Assembly (NCBI GenBank): GCA_002314145.1
Contig: DCCG01000006.1
Coordinates: 1 to 64,000, forward strand
Length of the DNA: 64,000 nt
DNA from: Thalassolituus sp. UBA1087
Lineage (GTDB): Bacteria; Pseudomonadota; Gammaproteobacteria; Pseudomonadales; Oceanobacteraceae
Direction of reading: 5' to 3'
How positions within the stretch are numbered: position 1 is the stretch's first letter; each line of letters opens with the position of its first letter. Under the pieces are notes generated by a model, which did no database searches, was not told the DNA's origin, and saw only the letters and a list, made by a program, of their open reading frames with translations. The position numbers and the translations under genes were made by a program. Positions 42,741 through 50,347 of the stretch are shown in pieces.

Positions 42741-44318
42741 ATGAACCACTCTATGCCCAACGCAGGTATGCGGGTTAACAGCAAAGCTGAACTGATCGAA
42801 CGCCAGTTTCGTTGCCTGTGTGAAGTGTCCGGTATTTTATCCAAGGCAAAAAACATTGAAGAAACACTCAGTGGCATACTGGGTGTTCTGCATAACCAGG
42901 CCGGCCTGCGTCATGGCGTTATTACACTGTATGATCCGGAAAACAGCCTCATTCAGGTAGGCGCGGTGTACAGTGATTCAGAAAGTGTGAATAAACATTC
43001 TTCCTCGGTTAAATATCAGCCGGGTGAAGGGATTGTCGGCCGTGTGCTGGAAATTAACGAGTCGATTGTTCTGGGCCGTATCTCCAGTGAACCGCGCTTC
43101 CTCGACCGGCTGGAATTGTACGATCTGGAATTACCTTTTATCGGGGTGCCGATCCGTGATGGTAAAGGTAACGCCATCGGCGTGCTGGCGGCGCAGCCGG
43201 ATGTGCCGGCGGATGATTATCTGCCGGAACGTACTGTGTTTATGAAAGCCACGGCCGACCTGTTGTCACAGACAGTGCGTCTGCTGGTCAATGTGGAAGA
43301 AGGCCAGACCATCGCCCGCGAGCGTGATGAACTGCGCCGTGAAGTGCGGGCCAAATACGGGTTCGATAATATGGTTGTCGGGCATTCCGAAGGTATGCGG
43401 CGGGTCTTTGACCAGGTGCGGCGGGTTGCGAAATGGGACAGTACGGTACTGATTCTGGGTGAATCCGGTACCGGTAAAGAACTCATCGCCAATGCCATTC
43501 ATTACAACTCACCGCGGGCGCACAATTCGTTTGTCTGTCTTAACTGTGCATCCCTGCCGGAGAATTTGCTGGAATCGGAATTATTCGGTCACGAAAAAGG
43601 CGCCTTTACCAACGCGGTAAAACAACGCAAAGGGCGCTTTGAACAGGCGGATGGCGGCACGCTTTTCCTGGATGAAATCGGTGAAATTTCGCCTCTGTTT
43701 CAGGCCAAACTGCTGCGCGTATTGCAGGAAGGGACGCTGGAACGTGTTGGCGGTGGCCAGACCATCAAAGTGAATGTGCGCATCGTGGCGGCCACCAACC
43801 GTAATCTGGAAGAAGAGGTGGAAAAAGGCAACTTCCGTGAAGACCTTTACTACCGGCTGAATGTTATGGCAATTCAGATTCCCGCCCTGCGCGAACGCCT
43901 GGTTGATGTGCCGGAACTGTCTGAATTTCTGTTGGGTAAAATTGCCAAAAATCAGGGCCGCGAACTGCGCCTTACCGACAGTGCCCTGCGTATGCTGATG
44001 AGCCATGACTGGCCGGGGAACGTACGCCAGCTGGAGAACTGCCTTGAACGTGCCGCTGTCATGAGTGAAGAAGGCACCATTGACTGTGATGTTATCTCCC
44101 TGCCGGATGGTCACCGTAATCATCATTCGTTCAGTGCAGCCCCTGTGGCGGCGCAGGTGGATCTGGACAATCCGGATATGGATGAACGGGAGCGGCTGAT
44201 TGCCGCACTGGAGCAGGCCGGCTGGGTGCAGGCCAAGGCTGCCCGGTTACTGGGAATGACCCCTCGCCAGATTGCCTACCGTATTCAGACTATGAAGATC
44301 AACGTACGTAAACTCTGA
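42741..44318 (+). CDS. nifA: nitrogenase-gene activator NifA with a GAFTNA loop
   Basis: A 525-residue bacterial enhancer-binding protein: GAF domain about 22-190, AAA+ domain with Walker A GESGTGKE and Walker B GGTLFLDEIGE, and a Fis-type HTH (AKAARLLGMTPRQIAYRIQ) at the C terminus. It activates nif genes with sigma-54 from TGT-N10-ACA sites. The interdomain linker lacks the Cys-X4-Cys of oxygen-sensitive alphaproteobacterial NifA, consistent with control by NifL. Residues 287-292 read GAFTNA (Asn291) where nearly all sigma-54 activators have GAFTGA. Structural nif genes are not in this window. Confidence 0.95.
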   Translation: MNHSMPNAGMRVNSKAELIERQFRCLCEVSGILSKAKNIEETLSGILGVLHNQAGLRHGVITLYDPENSLIQVGAVYSDSESVNKHSSSVKYQPGEGIVGRVLEINESIVLGRISSEPRFLDRLELYDLELPFIGVPIRDGKGNAIGVLAAQPDVPADDYLPERTVFMKATADLLSQTVRLLVNVEEGQTIARERDELRREVRAKYGFDNMVVGHSEGMRRVFDQVRRVAKWDSTVLILGESGTGKELIANAIHYNSPRAHNSFVCLNCASLPENLLESELFGHEKGAFTNAVKQRKGRFEQADGGTLFLDEIGEISPLFQAKLLRVLQEGTLERVGGGQTIKVNVRIVAATNRNLEEEVEKGNFREDLYYRLNVMAIQIPALRERLVDVPELSEFLLGKIAKNQGRELRLTDSALRMLMSHDWPGNVRQLENCLERAAVMSEEGTIDCDVISLPDGHRNHHSFSAAPVAAQVDLDNPDMDERERLIAALEQAGWVQAKAARLLGMTPRQIAYRIQTMKINVRKL

Positions 44319-44359
44319 CAGCCTCGGGTCCTGTGGCCCGGCGGCGCGTTTCTCTGCTT

Positions 44360-44388
44360 TTGACATAGCGGATTCTTTGGCATGTAAT
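44360..44388 (+). promoter_or_regulatory. sigma-70 promoter after nifA
   Basis: TTGACA and TGTAAT separated by exactly 17 bases lie about 85 bases before the start of the next gene. This suggests the helical protein gene is expressed separately from nifLA. No clear terminator was seen after nifA. Confidence 0.6.
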
Positions 44389-44473
44389 GGGCGCAAAGAC
44401 GCCCGCTTGTGGCCAGCTTTCATGGTCTGACCCAGGCGACCGCTCCATGCTTCAATAACAAGAAGAAGATGCT

Positions 44474-45265
44474 ATGAATGCAGTCAATCGCTTGATGGGT
44501 ATTGGTTTGCTTCTGTTCAGTCAATGGTCGTTGTCAGCACCTGCCGGTTTGCTGGACGCGCTGCATCAGATGCGGCTGGCGGCCAATGGTATGGCGACAC
44601 ATTTCTATATGTTTTCCGGGCTCAATGCCGACAGTAAATACAGCAAGCTGATTGATGTCAGTAAGCAACACTTTATCAGTGCTCTGGAGCGCGTGAAGGC
44701 AGACCCGGCAGCACAGTCGATGCAGCCATCAACGGAGAAGATCAACAGTCAGTGGCAGGCGCTGAATGAACTGCTGGAAGTCAACCGCCAGGATGTGCTG
44801 ACCAAGGGCTTTGCTTCTATTCGTCTGGTGGATGATATGGGGCGTATGTCCACCACGCTGGTTGATGATATCGACGCCGCTTACCATTCGGTTCAGCAGT
44901 CCACCTCCGTCACACCGCCCGCGGCGGTTGAAGCGGCCCGTAACCTCGCCATGCTGATGTCAGAAATTACTTCACTCTACGCCGCAGAAGGAACCTCCAA
45001 TCTTGGCTATCTGTTTGTGGGCACGGGTGAAAACACCGATACCATCGGCGGTCTGGCGGATGAATTTGAGCAACAGCTGACAACACTGGAAAGCATGAAC
45101 GTGGCTCCGGATGCTGCCACCAGTCTGCGCAATGTCGCCAGTAAATGGCGTTTTATTGAAGAACGTGTGCGTAAACACAATGAAAATTCCGTTCCTTTTC
45201 TGATCGTCAGTTACAACGAAAAAATTCTGCAACATCTGGCCGCCATCGAAGCCAGCTATCAGTAA
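44474..45265 (+). CDS. secreted helical protein of unknown function
   Basis: A 263-residue protein with a signal peptide (cleavage near LSAPAG) and otherwise predicted helices rich in Ala, Asn and Glu. Segments such as LHQMRLAANGMATHFYMFSGLNADSKY and VASKWRFIEERVRKHNENSVPFLIVSYNEKIL recall the helical PilJ/NarX-type sensor domains of receptors, but there is no membrane anchor or output domain. AGAAGAAG serves as ribosome site. I do not recognise the family. It stands alone between nifA and nudC with its own promoter. Confidence 0.75.
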   Translation: MNAVNRLMGIGLLLFSQWSLSAPAGLLDALHQMRLAANGMATHFYMFSGLNADSKYSKLIDVSKQHFISALERVKADPAAQSMQPSTEKINSQWQALNELLEVNRQDVLTKGFASIRLVDDMGRMSTTLVDDIDAAYHSVQQSTSVTPPAAVEAARNLAMLMSEITSLYAAEGTSNLGYLFVGTGENTDTIGGLADEFEQQLTTLESMNVAPDAATSLRNVASKWRFIEERVRKHNENSVPFLIVSYNEKILQHLAAIEASYQ

Positions 45266-45394
45266 CCGCTGCCGGACGCCGCTTACCGCAGATGGCGGTT
45301 AACGCAGCCGGCACACAGCGTCAGCCGGCAAAACAGAGAGCCGGCCACCACAAGCGGCCATATGACCGGCCTTGTCGCTGACCCTGTGGGCGCC

Positions 45395-45472
45395 CCGGTT
45401 GAACACGTCACCTGGTGAACAGATAGCGCGGTAAACAGATCGCCCGGTAAAATGACCCGGTGAATAGCTGAC
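45395..45472. repeat. degenerate tandem repeat, about 16-bp unit
   Basis: Five imperfect copies of a unit like CCGGTGAACAGATAGC follow one another (starts near 45395, 45412, 45428, 45444 and 45457; the fourth is three bases short). They fill most of the space between the helical protein gene and nudC. Confidence 0.7.
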
Positions 45473-45559
45473 CGGGTCGAGAACTGAATAGTGCGTTGCG
45501 GTCAGCGGGTCAGGATATTCGTCGTCTGTCAGGTTATATTGGCAGACCCAGTCAGCAGT

Positions 45560-46438
45560 ATGGATAAGCCAATGACCACCGAATTTATTTATCATCCTTC
45601 CATGGAACCCGGTGAAGACACCGCGGACACGGCCACTCTGTATTTCTTCGAAGATAAACTTCTGCTGCGTGATGAGGTGCTGGCAGAAGCTCAGGCGACG
45701 CCTCCCTGGACCACAGAAAGCATTGCCATAGCGCCCGTACTGGCACTGGTATTGGGAAGTCTGCATGAAGAGGGCGGCGGTGAAGGAAATGGTATTCCCC
45801 TGCGCCTGGTGCAACTGCCGGAATGCCCCGCCGGATGGCAGCAGACCGGGCTGCGCGATTACCTGATGATAGCCCCGGACGATTTCTTTAAAGTCGTGAA
45901 TGCCGGCGCACAGCTGCGCTATTGGCTGAGCACGCAGAATTTCTGCAGCCGCTGCGGCGAGTCACTCAACTTTAATGCCGGCGACCGGGCACTGTCGTGT
46001 GATGCCTGTGGCTACCGTTCTTATCCGAAAGTCTCCCCCTGTGTGATTGCCGTGGTGCGTGACGGGCGCAGGCTGCTGCTGGCCCAGAACCACAGGTTCC
46101 GCAATAACATGTATTCCTGTCTGGCAGGTTTCATCGAAGCCGGTGAAAGTGCAGAAGAAGCCTTAACACGGGAAATCGCGGAGGAAGCCGGCATCCGCAT
46201 CCGGAATCCGCAGTATATGGTGTCTCAGGCCTGGCCATTTCCGCATCAGCTGATGCTGGGTTTTCTGTGCGACTATGACGGTGGTGAGCTGGTGATTGAT
46301 GAAACCGAACTGCGTACCGCAGGCTGGTTTGATATCGATGAGTTGCCGGAGCTGCCACCGCTGCAGACCGTTGCCCGCAAACTGATTAACGAGTCAGTCA
46401 GGCGCATCGCCGCCGATTATGATGCCGTGGATGACTGA
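45560..46438 (+). CDS. nudC: NAD(H) pyrophosphatase / deNADding enzyme NudC
   Basis: A 292-residue Nudix hydrolase that cleaves NADH to NMNH and AMP and removes NAD caps from RNA. The zinc ribbon FCSRCGESLNF...CDACGYRSYP precedes the Nudix box GFIEAGESAEEALTREIAEEAGI, and SQAWPFPHQLMLGF is the NudC-specific signature. The start is uncertain: ATG at 45560 or 45572, neither with a clear ribosome site; an earlier ATG at 45491 would add 23 poor residues and run through the repeat flank. Confidence 0.93.
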   Translation: MDKPMTTEFIYHPSMEPGEDTADTATLYFFEDKLLLRDEVLAEAQATPPWTTESIAIAPVLALVLGSLHEEGGGEGNGIPLRLVQLPECPAGWQQTGLRDYLMIAPDDFFKVVNAGAQLRYWLSTQNFCSRCGESLNFNAGDRALSCDACGYRSYPKVSPCVIAVVRDGRRLLLAQNHRFRNNMYSCLAGFIEAGESAEEALTREIAEEAGIRIRNPQYMVSQAWPFPHQLMLGFLCDYDGGELVIDETELRTAGWFDIDELPELPPLQTVARKLINESVRRIAADYDAVDD

Positions 46439-46443
46439 AGCGG

Positions 46444-46515
46444 CATTACATCTGTAATGTCCACATTGTAGTTGCGGGGGCGTTACGGAGCCGTTATGGA
46501 GTAGTCGCGGCTACT
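46444..46515. other. cluster of short inverted and direct repeats
   Basis: CATTACA-TC-TGTAATG (46444-46459) is a perfect palindrome just after nudC. CGTTACGGAG and CGTTATGGAG repeat at 46481 and 46492. AGTAG-N6-CTACT (46500-46515) is a second inverted repeat. They lie 80-150 bases before the next gene and may be operators or a weak terminator. Confidence 0.5.
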
Positions 46516-46597
46516 GAAAGTCCGACATTGACTGCATCGGCTGGTGATATGGCAGGAATGATCTGATATAAAAAACTGAAAACAAAGGAGTGGCAGC

Positions 46598-47032
46598 ATG
46601 AACAAGGATCTGATTCTGGGTGGCGGTGCCGGACTTCTGCTGGCTGCCGTACTGTTAAGTGGCCATATGGCCATTGCCGGCATAACCCCCTGCATGATGT
46701 TTAGCCACTACCTTCCTGCCGACAGTAAGACCTGCAAAGAGCCGGGGCCGGACGACATTGAGCAGGGCCTGAAAGACATCGCTGACGGTCTTGGCATTAT
46801 CGGCACAGATGTGAAAGAAGCCGCTGATATTCTGGTTGAGGTAAAACAGAAACTGCACCAGCAGAGCCAGGAAATAGAAGCGGTTAAAACCAATCTGGAT
46901 GAAGCGATTGAGGGATTAAAGGAGTCCATGGACGATGACGAGCAACTCAAAACAAAAACCATCGAAATTATTGCTGCTTATTGTCAGCTTGATCTCAGCC
47001 ATCATGCTGCCGCTTTCTGCGAAGGCGGATGA
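46598..47032 (+). CDS. small exported or membrane-anchored coiled-coil protein, unknown
   Basis: A 144-residue protein with a hydrophobic N terminus (residues 5-28, anchor or signal peptide), cysteines near 32 and 46, then a long amphipathic helix (DIEQGLKDIADGLG through NLDEAIEGLKESM) that looks like a coiled coil, and two more cysteines near the C terminus. AAAGGAG precedes the ATG. Its final 98 bases overlap the next gene in another frame. I do not recognise a family. The overlap and shared style (export signal, paired Cys, coiled coil) suggest the two proteins work together. Confidence 0.7.
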   Translation: MNKDLILGGGAGLLLAAVLLSGHMAIAGITPCMMFSHYLPADSKTCKEPGPDDIEQGLKDIADGLGIIGTDVKEAADILVEVKQKLHQQSQEIEAVKTNLDEAIEGLKESMDDDEQLKTKTIEIIAAYCQLDLSHHAAAFCEGG

Positions 47033-47528
47033 TCACCAGGATCTTTACCCGCAGGAACGTGCTTATTGTCTCAGCCTGTTTGCCGATGGCAGTGATGCTT
47101 ATCGCTTATGTTACCGTTTAAAAACCAGTGTGCATCTGTCCAAAGCTGAACGCGATCAGCTGCTGGCCGAGCTGGAAGAAGCGAGAAACCGGCTGGATAA
47201 TATCAGTGATGAAAACGCCGATCTTAAAGCGAAACTGAACACAAAAATCGCCGACCTGGAGGCAAAAACCGAAACTATTGAAGGAATGAAAAAGCAGGTG
47301 GAAGAAGTCCGCGCTAATTTCAGCCTGTATCGCTGGCAGAACCGGATGAAAGTGGTTGTTCCGGTTGTTCTCGGGGGCCTGGCTGCAGGTTACAGCAAAG
47401 ATGAAGACCGGGCGGTGAATTTTATGGCCGGGGTGGGCGTTGGATTTACCATGGAATATTTCGGTATTGGTTTGTCGCCTTATGCCGGTAAGCTGGCTTA
47501 TAACCTGAGTCTGGAACTGGGTTTCTGA
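46935..47528 (+). CDS. exported coiled-coil protein with glycine-rich C terminus, unknown
   Basis: A 197-residue protein: signal peptide to about LSAKADD, a short region with two cysteines (AYCLSLF...YRLCYRL), a coiled coil from about 65 to 130 (LLAELEEARNRLDNISDENADLKAKL and on), then a hydrophobic, glycine-rich end (VVPVVLGGLAAGY, FMAGVGVGFTMEYFGIG) finishing in LELGF. The terminal Phe and glycine-rich strands could insert in a membrane. AAGGAG lies 11 bases before the ATG inside the preceding gene. There is no lipobox, so a phage spanin pair is unlikely. Confidence 0.72.
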   Translation: MTSNSKQKPSKLLLLIVSLISAIMLPLSAKADDHQDLYPQERAYCLSLFADGSDAYRLCYRLKTSVHLSKAERDQLLAELEEARNRLDNISDENADLKAKLNTKIADLEAKTETIEGMKKQVEEVRANFSLYRWQNRMKVVVPVVLGGLAAGYSKDEDRAVNFMAGVGVGFTMEYFGIGLSPYAGKLAYNLSLELGF

Positions 47529-47661
47529 TACTGCAATTGACGCTAATTGACGTTCGCCGACAGTTATGTACATATCTCCGGGCTGCGCCTGTCTCTGGGT
47601 ATGGTCTGCTTCCCCGCAGTTTCGGTATAGTGTTGATGCCAATATCTGACAGGACAGACGC

Positions 47662-48357
47662 ATGAACACATTAACTGCGAATCAGGAAAAAACCCTCGTC
47701 TGGGATTTATTTGTACGCCTGTTTCACTGGGCACTGGTCTTTTTTATCGGCTTTGCCTGGTGGACCGGGGAACAGGGTGGTGAATGGATGCAGTGGCATA
47801 TGCGTTGTGGCTACGCGGTTCTGGGGTTGGTTATTTTTCGTCTGATGTGGGGTTTTATTGGCAGCTTTTATGCCCGCTTCACGCACTTTATTTATTCACC
47901 GAAAAATACGCTGTCATATATCCGTGCATTACTGAAGCGACAGGAACCTGTGTACGCCAGTCATAATCCGGTGGGCGGCTGGGCTGTGGTGCTGCTGTTA
48001 CTTTTATGTGCCGTGCAGGCAGGCACCGGCCTGTTTGCCAATGATGATATTTTTACCGAAGGCCCTCTGGCCCATCTGGTGGGTTATGATCTCAGTATTG
48101 AAATTACCAAATGGCATAAACTGCTGTTCAACGGGCTTCTGGCAGTGATTGTGGTGCATGTGGCGGGTGTGGTGTATCACCAGCGTTTCCGCAAAGAACC
48201 CCTGCTGCAGGGTATGATCAGTGGCAAAAAACCAACGTCGGGGGCGGTTGATGTTATGCCGCAGACGGCAACAAAAAGCCCGCTGCGGGTATTCGTCAGC
48301 GGGCTGATTGTGATTCTGCTGGCCATTCTCCTGGTATGGGGACTGCTCAGCCTGTGA
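47662..48357 (+). CDS. cytochrome b561-type di-heme membrane protein
   Basis: A 231-residue cytochrome b with four main helices and a further C-terminal one. Histidines suitable for two hemes are in RLFHWALVFF, MQWHMRCGY, ASHNPVGGW and WHKLLFNGLLAVIVVHVAG. The family (Ni,Fe-hydrogenase b-subunit/cytochrome b561-like) moves electrons between quinones and periplasmic cytochromes. A cytochrome c' gene is next to it on the other strand; in many proteobacteria these two are adjacent and act together. Confidence 0.87.
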   Translation: MNTLTANQEKTLVWDLFVRLFHWALVFFIGFAWWTGEQGGEWMQWHMRCGYAVLGLVIFRLMWGFIGSFYARFTHFIYSPKNTLSYIRALLKRQEPVYASHNPVGGWAVVLLLLLCAVQAGTGLFANDDIFTEGPLAHLVGYDLSIEITKWHKLLFNGLLAVIVVHVAGVVYHQRFRKEPLLQGMISGKKPTSGAVDVMPQTATKSPLRVFVSGLIVILLAILLVWGLLSL

Positions 48358-48376
48358 CCCTAAGGTCAGCTAATCC

Positions 48377-48402
48377 GGTCTGCTCACTCTGGTGGGCAGA
48401 CC
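48377..48402. terminator. hairpin between convergent cytochrome genes
   Basis: An 11-bp stem (GGTCTGCTCAC with GTGGGCAGACC) with a four-base loop lies between the two convergent stops. The T tracts are weak on both sides. CTAAGGTC (48360-48367) can also pair with GACCTTAG (48399-48406), giving an alternative fold. Confidence 0.55.
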
Positions 48403-48418
48403 TTAGCCTTCAGATGAA

Positions 48419-48877
48419 TCAGTCTTTAAAGTTATCGTGGCAGCCTTTGCAGCTTTTCGCGACTTTCATAAAGGCAGAAGCGACATCATCTTTGGATGAA
48501 CTGTCGGTTGCTGTGCTGGCCAGCGCGGCAGCATTATCGCCAAACATTCCCATGCCTTTGGAGAATTTATCCCAGTTTTCACCGATGGCTGGCAATGCAT
48601 CCGTATCGTCATCACTGTCTTTGTAAGAACCCGGAATAAAGGCTTCCAGTGGCATTTTTGACAGGGCAGCAACATTATCTGCGCGGCGGTTGAATTCTTT
48701 GGCATCAAAATCAATTTTGCCTTTCATCATATCGCCCATGGTGCCGAAGTTGTAACGGATGGCGGTGAAGACAGACTGACGATAATCAATCGCATCTTCG
48801 ATTTTGTCATCAGCAAAGACAGTGGTACTGGTCAGTGCCAGAGCGGCAGACAGCGTTACGGTTGCCAGTTTTTTCAT
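48419..48877 (-). CDS. cytochrome c'
   Basis: A 152-residue periplasmic cytochrome: signal peptide to VFADD, a four-helix bundle, and a single C-terminal heme site CKGCHDNFKD, the position typical for class II cytochromes c'. These proteins bind NO and CO and are thought to protect against nitrosative stress or take part in electron transfer. It converges on the b561 gene, its probable partner. Confidence 0.92.
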   Translation of the reverse strand: MKKLATVTLSAALALTSTTVFADDKIEDAIDYRQSVFTAIRYNFGTMGDMMKGKIDFDAKEFNRRADNVAALSKMPLEAFIPGSYKDSDDDTDALPAIGENWDKFSKGMGMFGDNAAALASTATDSSSKDDVASAFMKVAKSCKGCHDNFKD

Positions 48878-49217
48878 GATGATATCCTCTCATCGGTTCG
48901 TCCGGACGTACGGTCTTGCCCGGATGGGTCAGGTTAAATCATTAATGGTAAGCTAATCGGTACGGTGTTCTAACGCTATTGAGTGTACCCAAGCCTTGTA
49001 AACTCTGCACCCACACAGGAATATTGCTGACAGTTTTTTACGAAATCAGAATGATAAGGATAAAAAATGGATAAATGCCGCCACTTTGAACCGGCAGGCA
49101 GTATAAACTGCGCTCTGTTAAAGTCAGGGGCTGTTAACACTGATTAAACGAATTCGCCCCACAGCGTTCTGATGTTCCGGGGGCTGATGTTATGGAACGG
49201 ATGTTTATGTTCCGGAA
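48878..49217. other. intergenic region before the alpha/beta hydrolase gene
   Basis: About 340 bases without a supported gene, upstream of both flanking genes. A GGAAC-N10-GTTCC inverted repeat lies near its right end (49192-49211). No promoter was assigned with confidence. Confidence 0.45.
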
Positions 49218-49257
49218 TGAGTATTGATGATGTGGAGTGAGTATTGATGATGTGGAT
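49218..49257 (+). repeat. 20-bp tandem duplication at a start codon
   Basis: TGAGTATTGATGATGTGGAG and TGAGTATTGATGATGTGGAT lie head to tail and differ only in the last base. Both hold the TTG-ATG-ATG-TGG start region of the hydrolase gene; in the first copy this frame ends at a TGA six codons later. Confidence 0.9.
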
Positions 49258-50347
49258 AGCGGCATGCATGTGTCTGATGGTTCTGGCGCTCTTGTATTAC
49301 TGGCGCACAGCCGCGTTAAAACCTGAGTTGATTTATCAGGAAAATGCGGCAAACCGCCACATACTGGATCGCCTGCCGCGTCTGCAGCGGCGTTATTTTC
49401 CGACCTTCTGGATGTTTAATACTCATCTGCAGTTGATTGTTCTGGGATTTAAAAAAGGATTTGGCAAAAAGCTGTCCTATGAAAAATCTGAACAATTAAC
49501 CATGGCCGATGGCGGAACCACCGCTCTGCACTGGCTGGGCCTGGAAAATCCCGCTGATAAGCCTACTCTGCTGGTACTGCATACCATCACAGGTTCTCCG
49601 CACAGCATGCGTGCCTTTATGCGCGATATTTTTCAGCTGACCGGCTGGCGCATTGTGTTGTGTCAGCGCCGCGGCCATGGCGACCTGCCGTTGACGGCCC
49701 CGAAGTTTAATACCATGGGAGACAGCGACGATCTGCGTGAACAGATTGAGGTGACCGCTCAGCGTTATCCGGATTCACCTTTGTATGCCATTGGTATCTC
49801 CGCTGGTTCCGGTCTGCTGGTGCGTTATCTGGGCGAAGAGGGGGAACAGTCAAAAATCCGTGGCGGTATGGCCTACTGTCCCGGCTACAATATTGAGCAT
49901 GCCTTTGGCCGGGCGCAGGATTTTTACAGCCGTATGATGGCGAAAAAACTGTTAAAGCAGTTTGTTTTTTCGCACCCTGAAGCCTTTTCCGGTTTAGCCT
50001 CTTACAACACTCTGATCAACTCAGCGAATCTGCACGAACTGCATCAGAATATTTACGAGTGCGCAGGCTTTAATACCCTGCAGGAATTTATGGATGCCGC
50101 GAACCCGATGCGGGTGTTTCATAATATCCGGGTGCCGGTGTTGATTCTGAACGCAGAGGACGATCCGGTATGCCATATCGATAACGCCTGGGAATACAAA
50201 GAGCAGATTAAAGAGATGCCTCAGGCGATTCTGGCGGTGACCCGGCGTGGCAGTCACTGTGCCTATTTTGAAGGGCTGACAGCGCAGCCATGGGCGCACA
50301 GACTGGCCGGCGAATACTTTACTGCGCTGGCGCAGACGCAGGATTAA
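49247..50347 (+). CDS. alpha/beta hydrolase, YheT/ABHD family
   Basis: A 366-residue protein with an N-terminal membrane helix (about 2-18) and an alpha/beta hydrolase fold. The nucleophile elbow is GISAGSG, the acid is in NAEDDPVC and the histidine in GSHCAYFEG; HTITGSPHS forms the oxyanion region. The YheT/ABHD1-3 family acts on lipid or ester substrates that are mostly unknown in bacteria. Several starts (TTG 49244, ATG 49247, ATG 49250) are possible within a tandem duplication. Its 3' end overlaps the nuclease gene on the other strand by 29 bases. Confidence 0.85.
   Translation: MMWIAACMCLMVLALLYYWRTAALKPELIYQENAANRHILDRLPRLQRRYFPTFWMFNTHLQLIVLGFKKGFGKKLSYEKSEQLTMADGGTTALHWLGLENPADKPTLLVLHTITGSPHSMRAFMRDIFQLTGWRIVLCQRRGHGDLPLTAPKFNTMGDSDDLREQIEVTAQRYPDSPLYAIGISAGSGLLVRYLGEEGEQSKIRGGMAYCPGYNIEHAFGRAQDFYSRMMAKKLLKQFVFSHPEAFSGLASYNTLINSANLHELHQNIYECAGFNTLQEFMDAANPMRVFHNIRVPVLILNAEDDPVCHIDNAWEYKEQIKEMPQAILAVTRRGSHCAYFEGLTAQPWAHRLAGEYFTALAQTQD

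Noticed and set aside
42741..44318. Frameshift or sequencing error around the NifA GAFTNA codon
   Set aside because: The frame is open and family-like on both sides, and the change is a simple Gly to Asn codon difference, so it was kept as a real variant.
45395..45472. CRISPR array
   Set aside because: Units are short, degenerate and contiguous without spacers, and no cas genes are present.
46598..47528. Reading the overlapping pair as phage spanins (Rz/Rz1)
   Set aside because: The second protein lacks a lipobox, is longer than an outer-membrane spanin, and there are no other phage genes.
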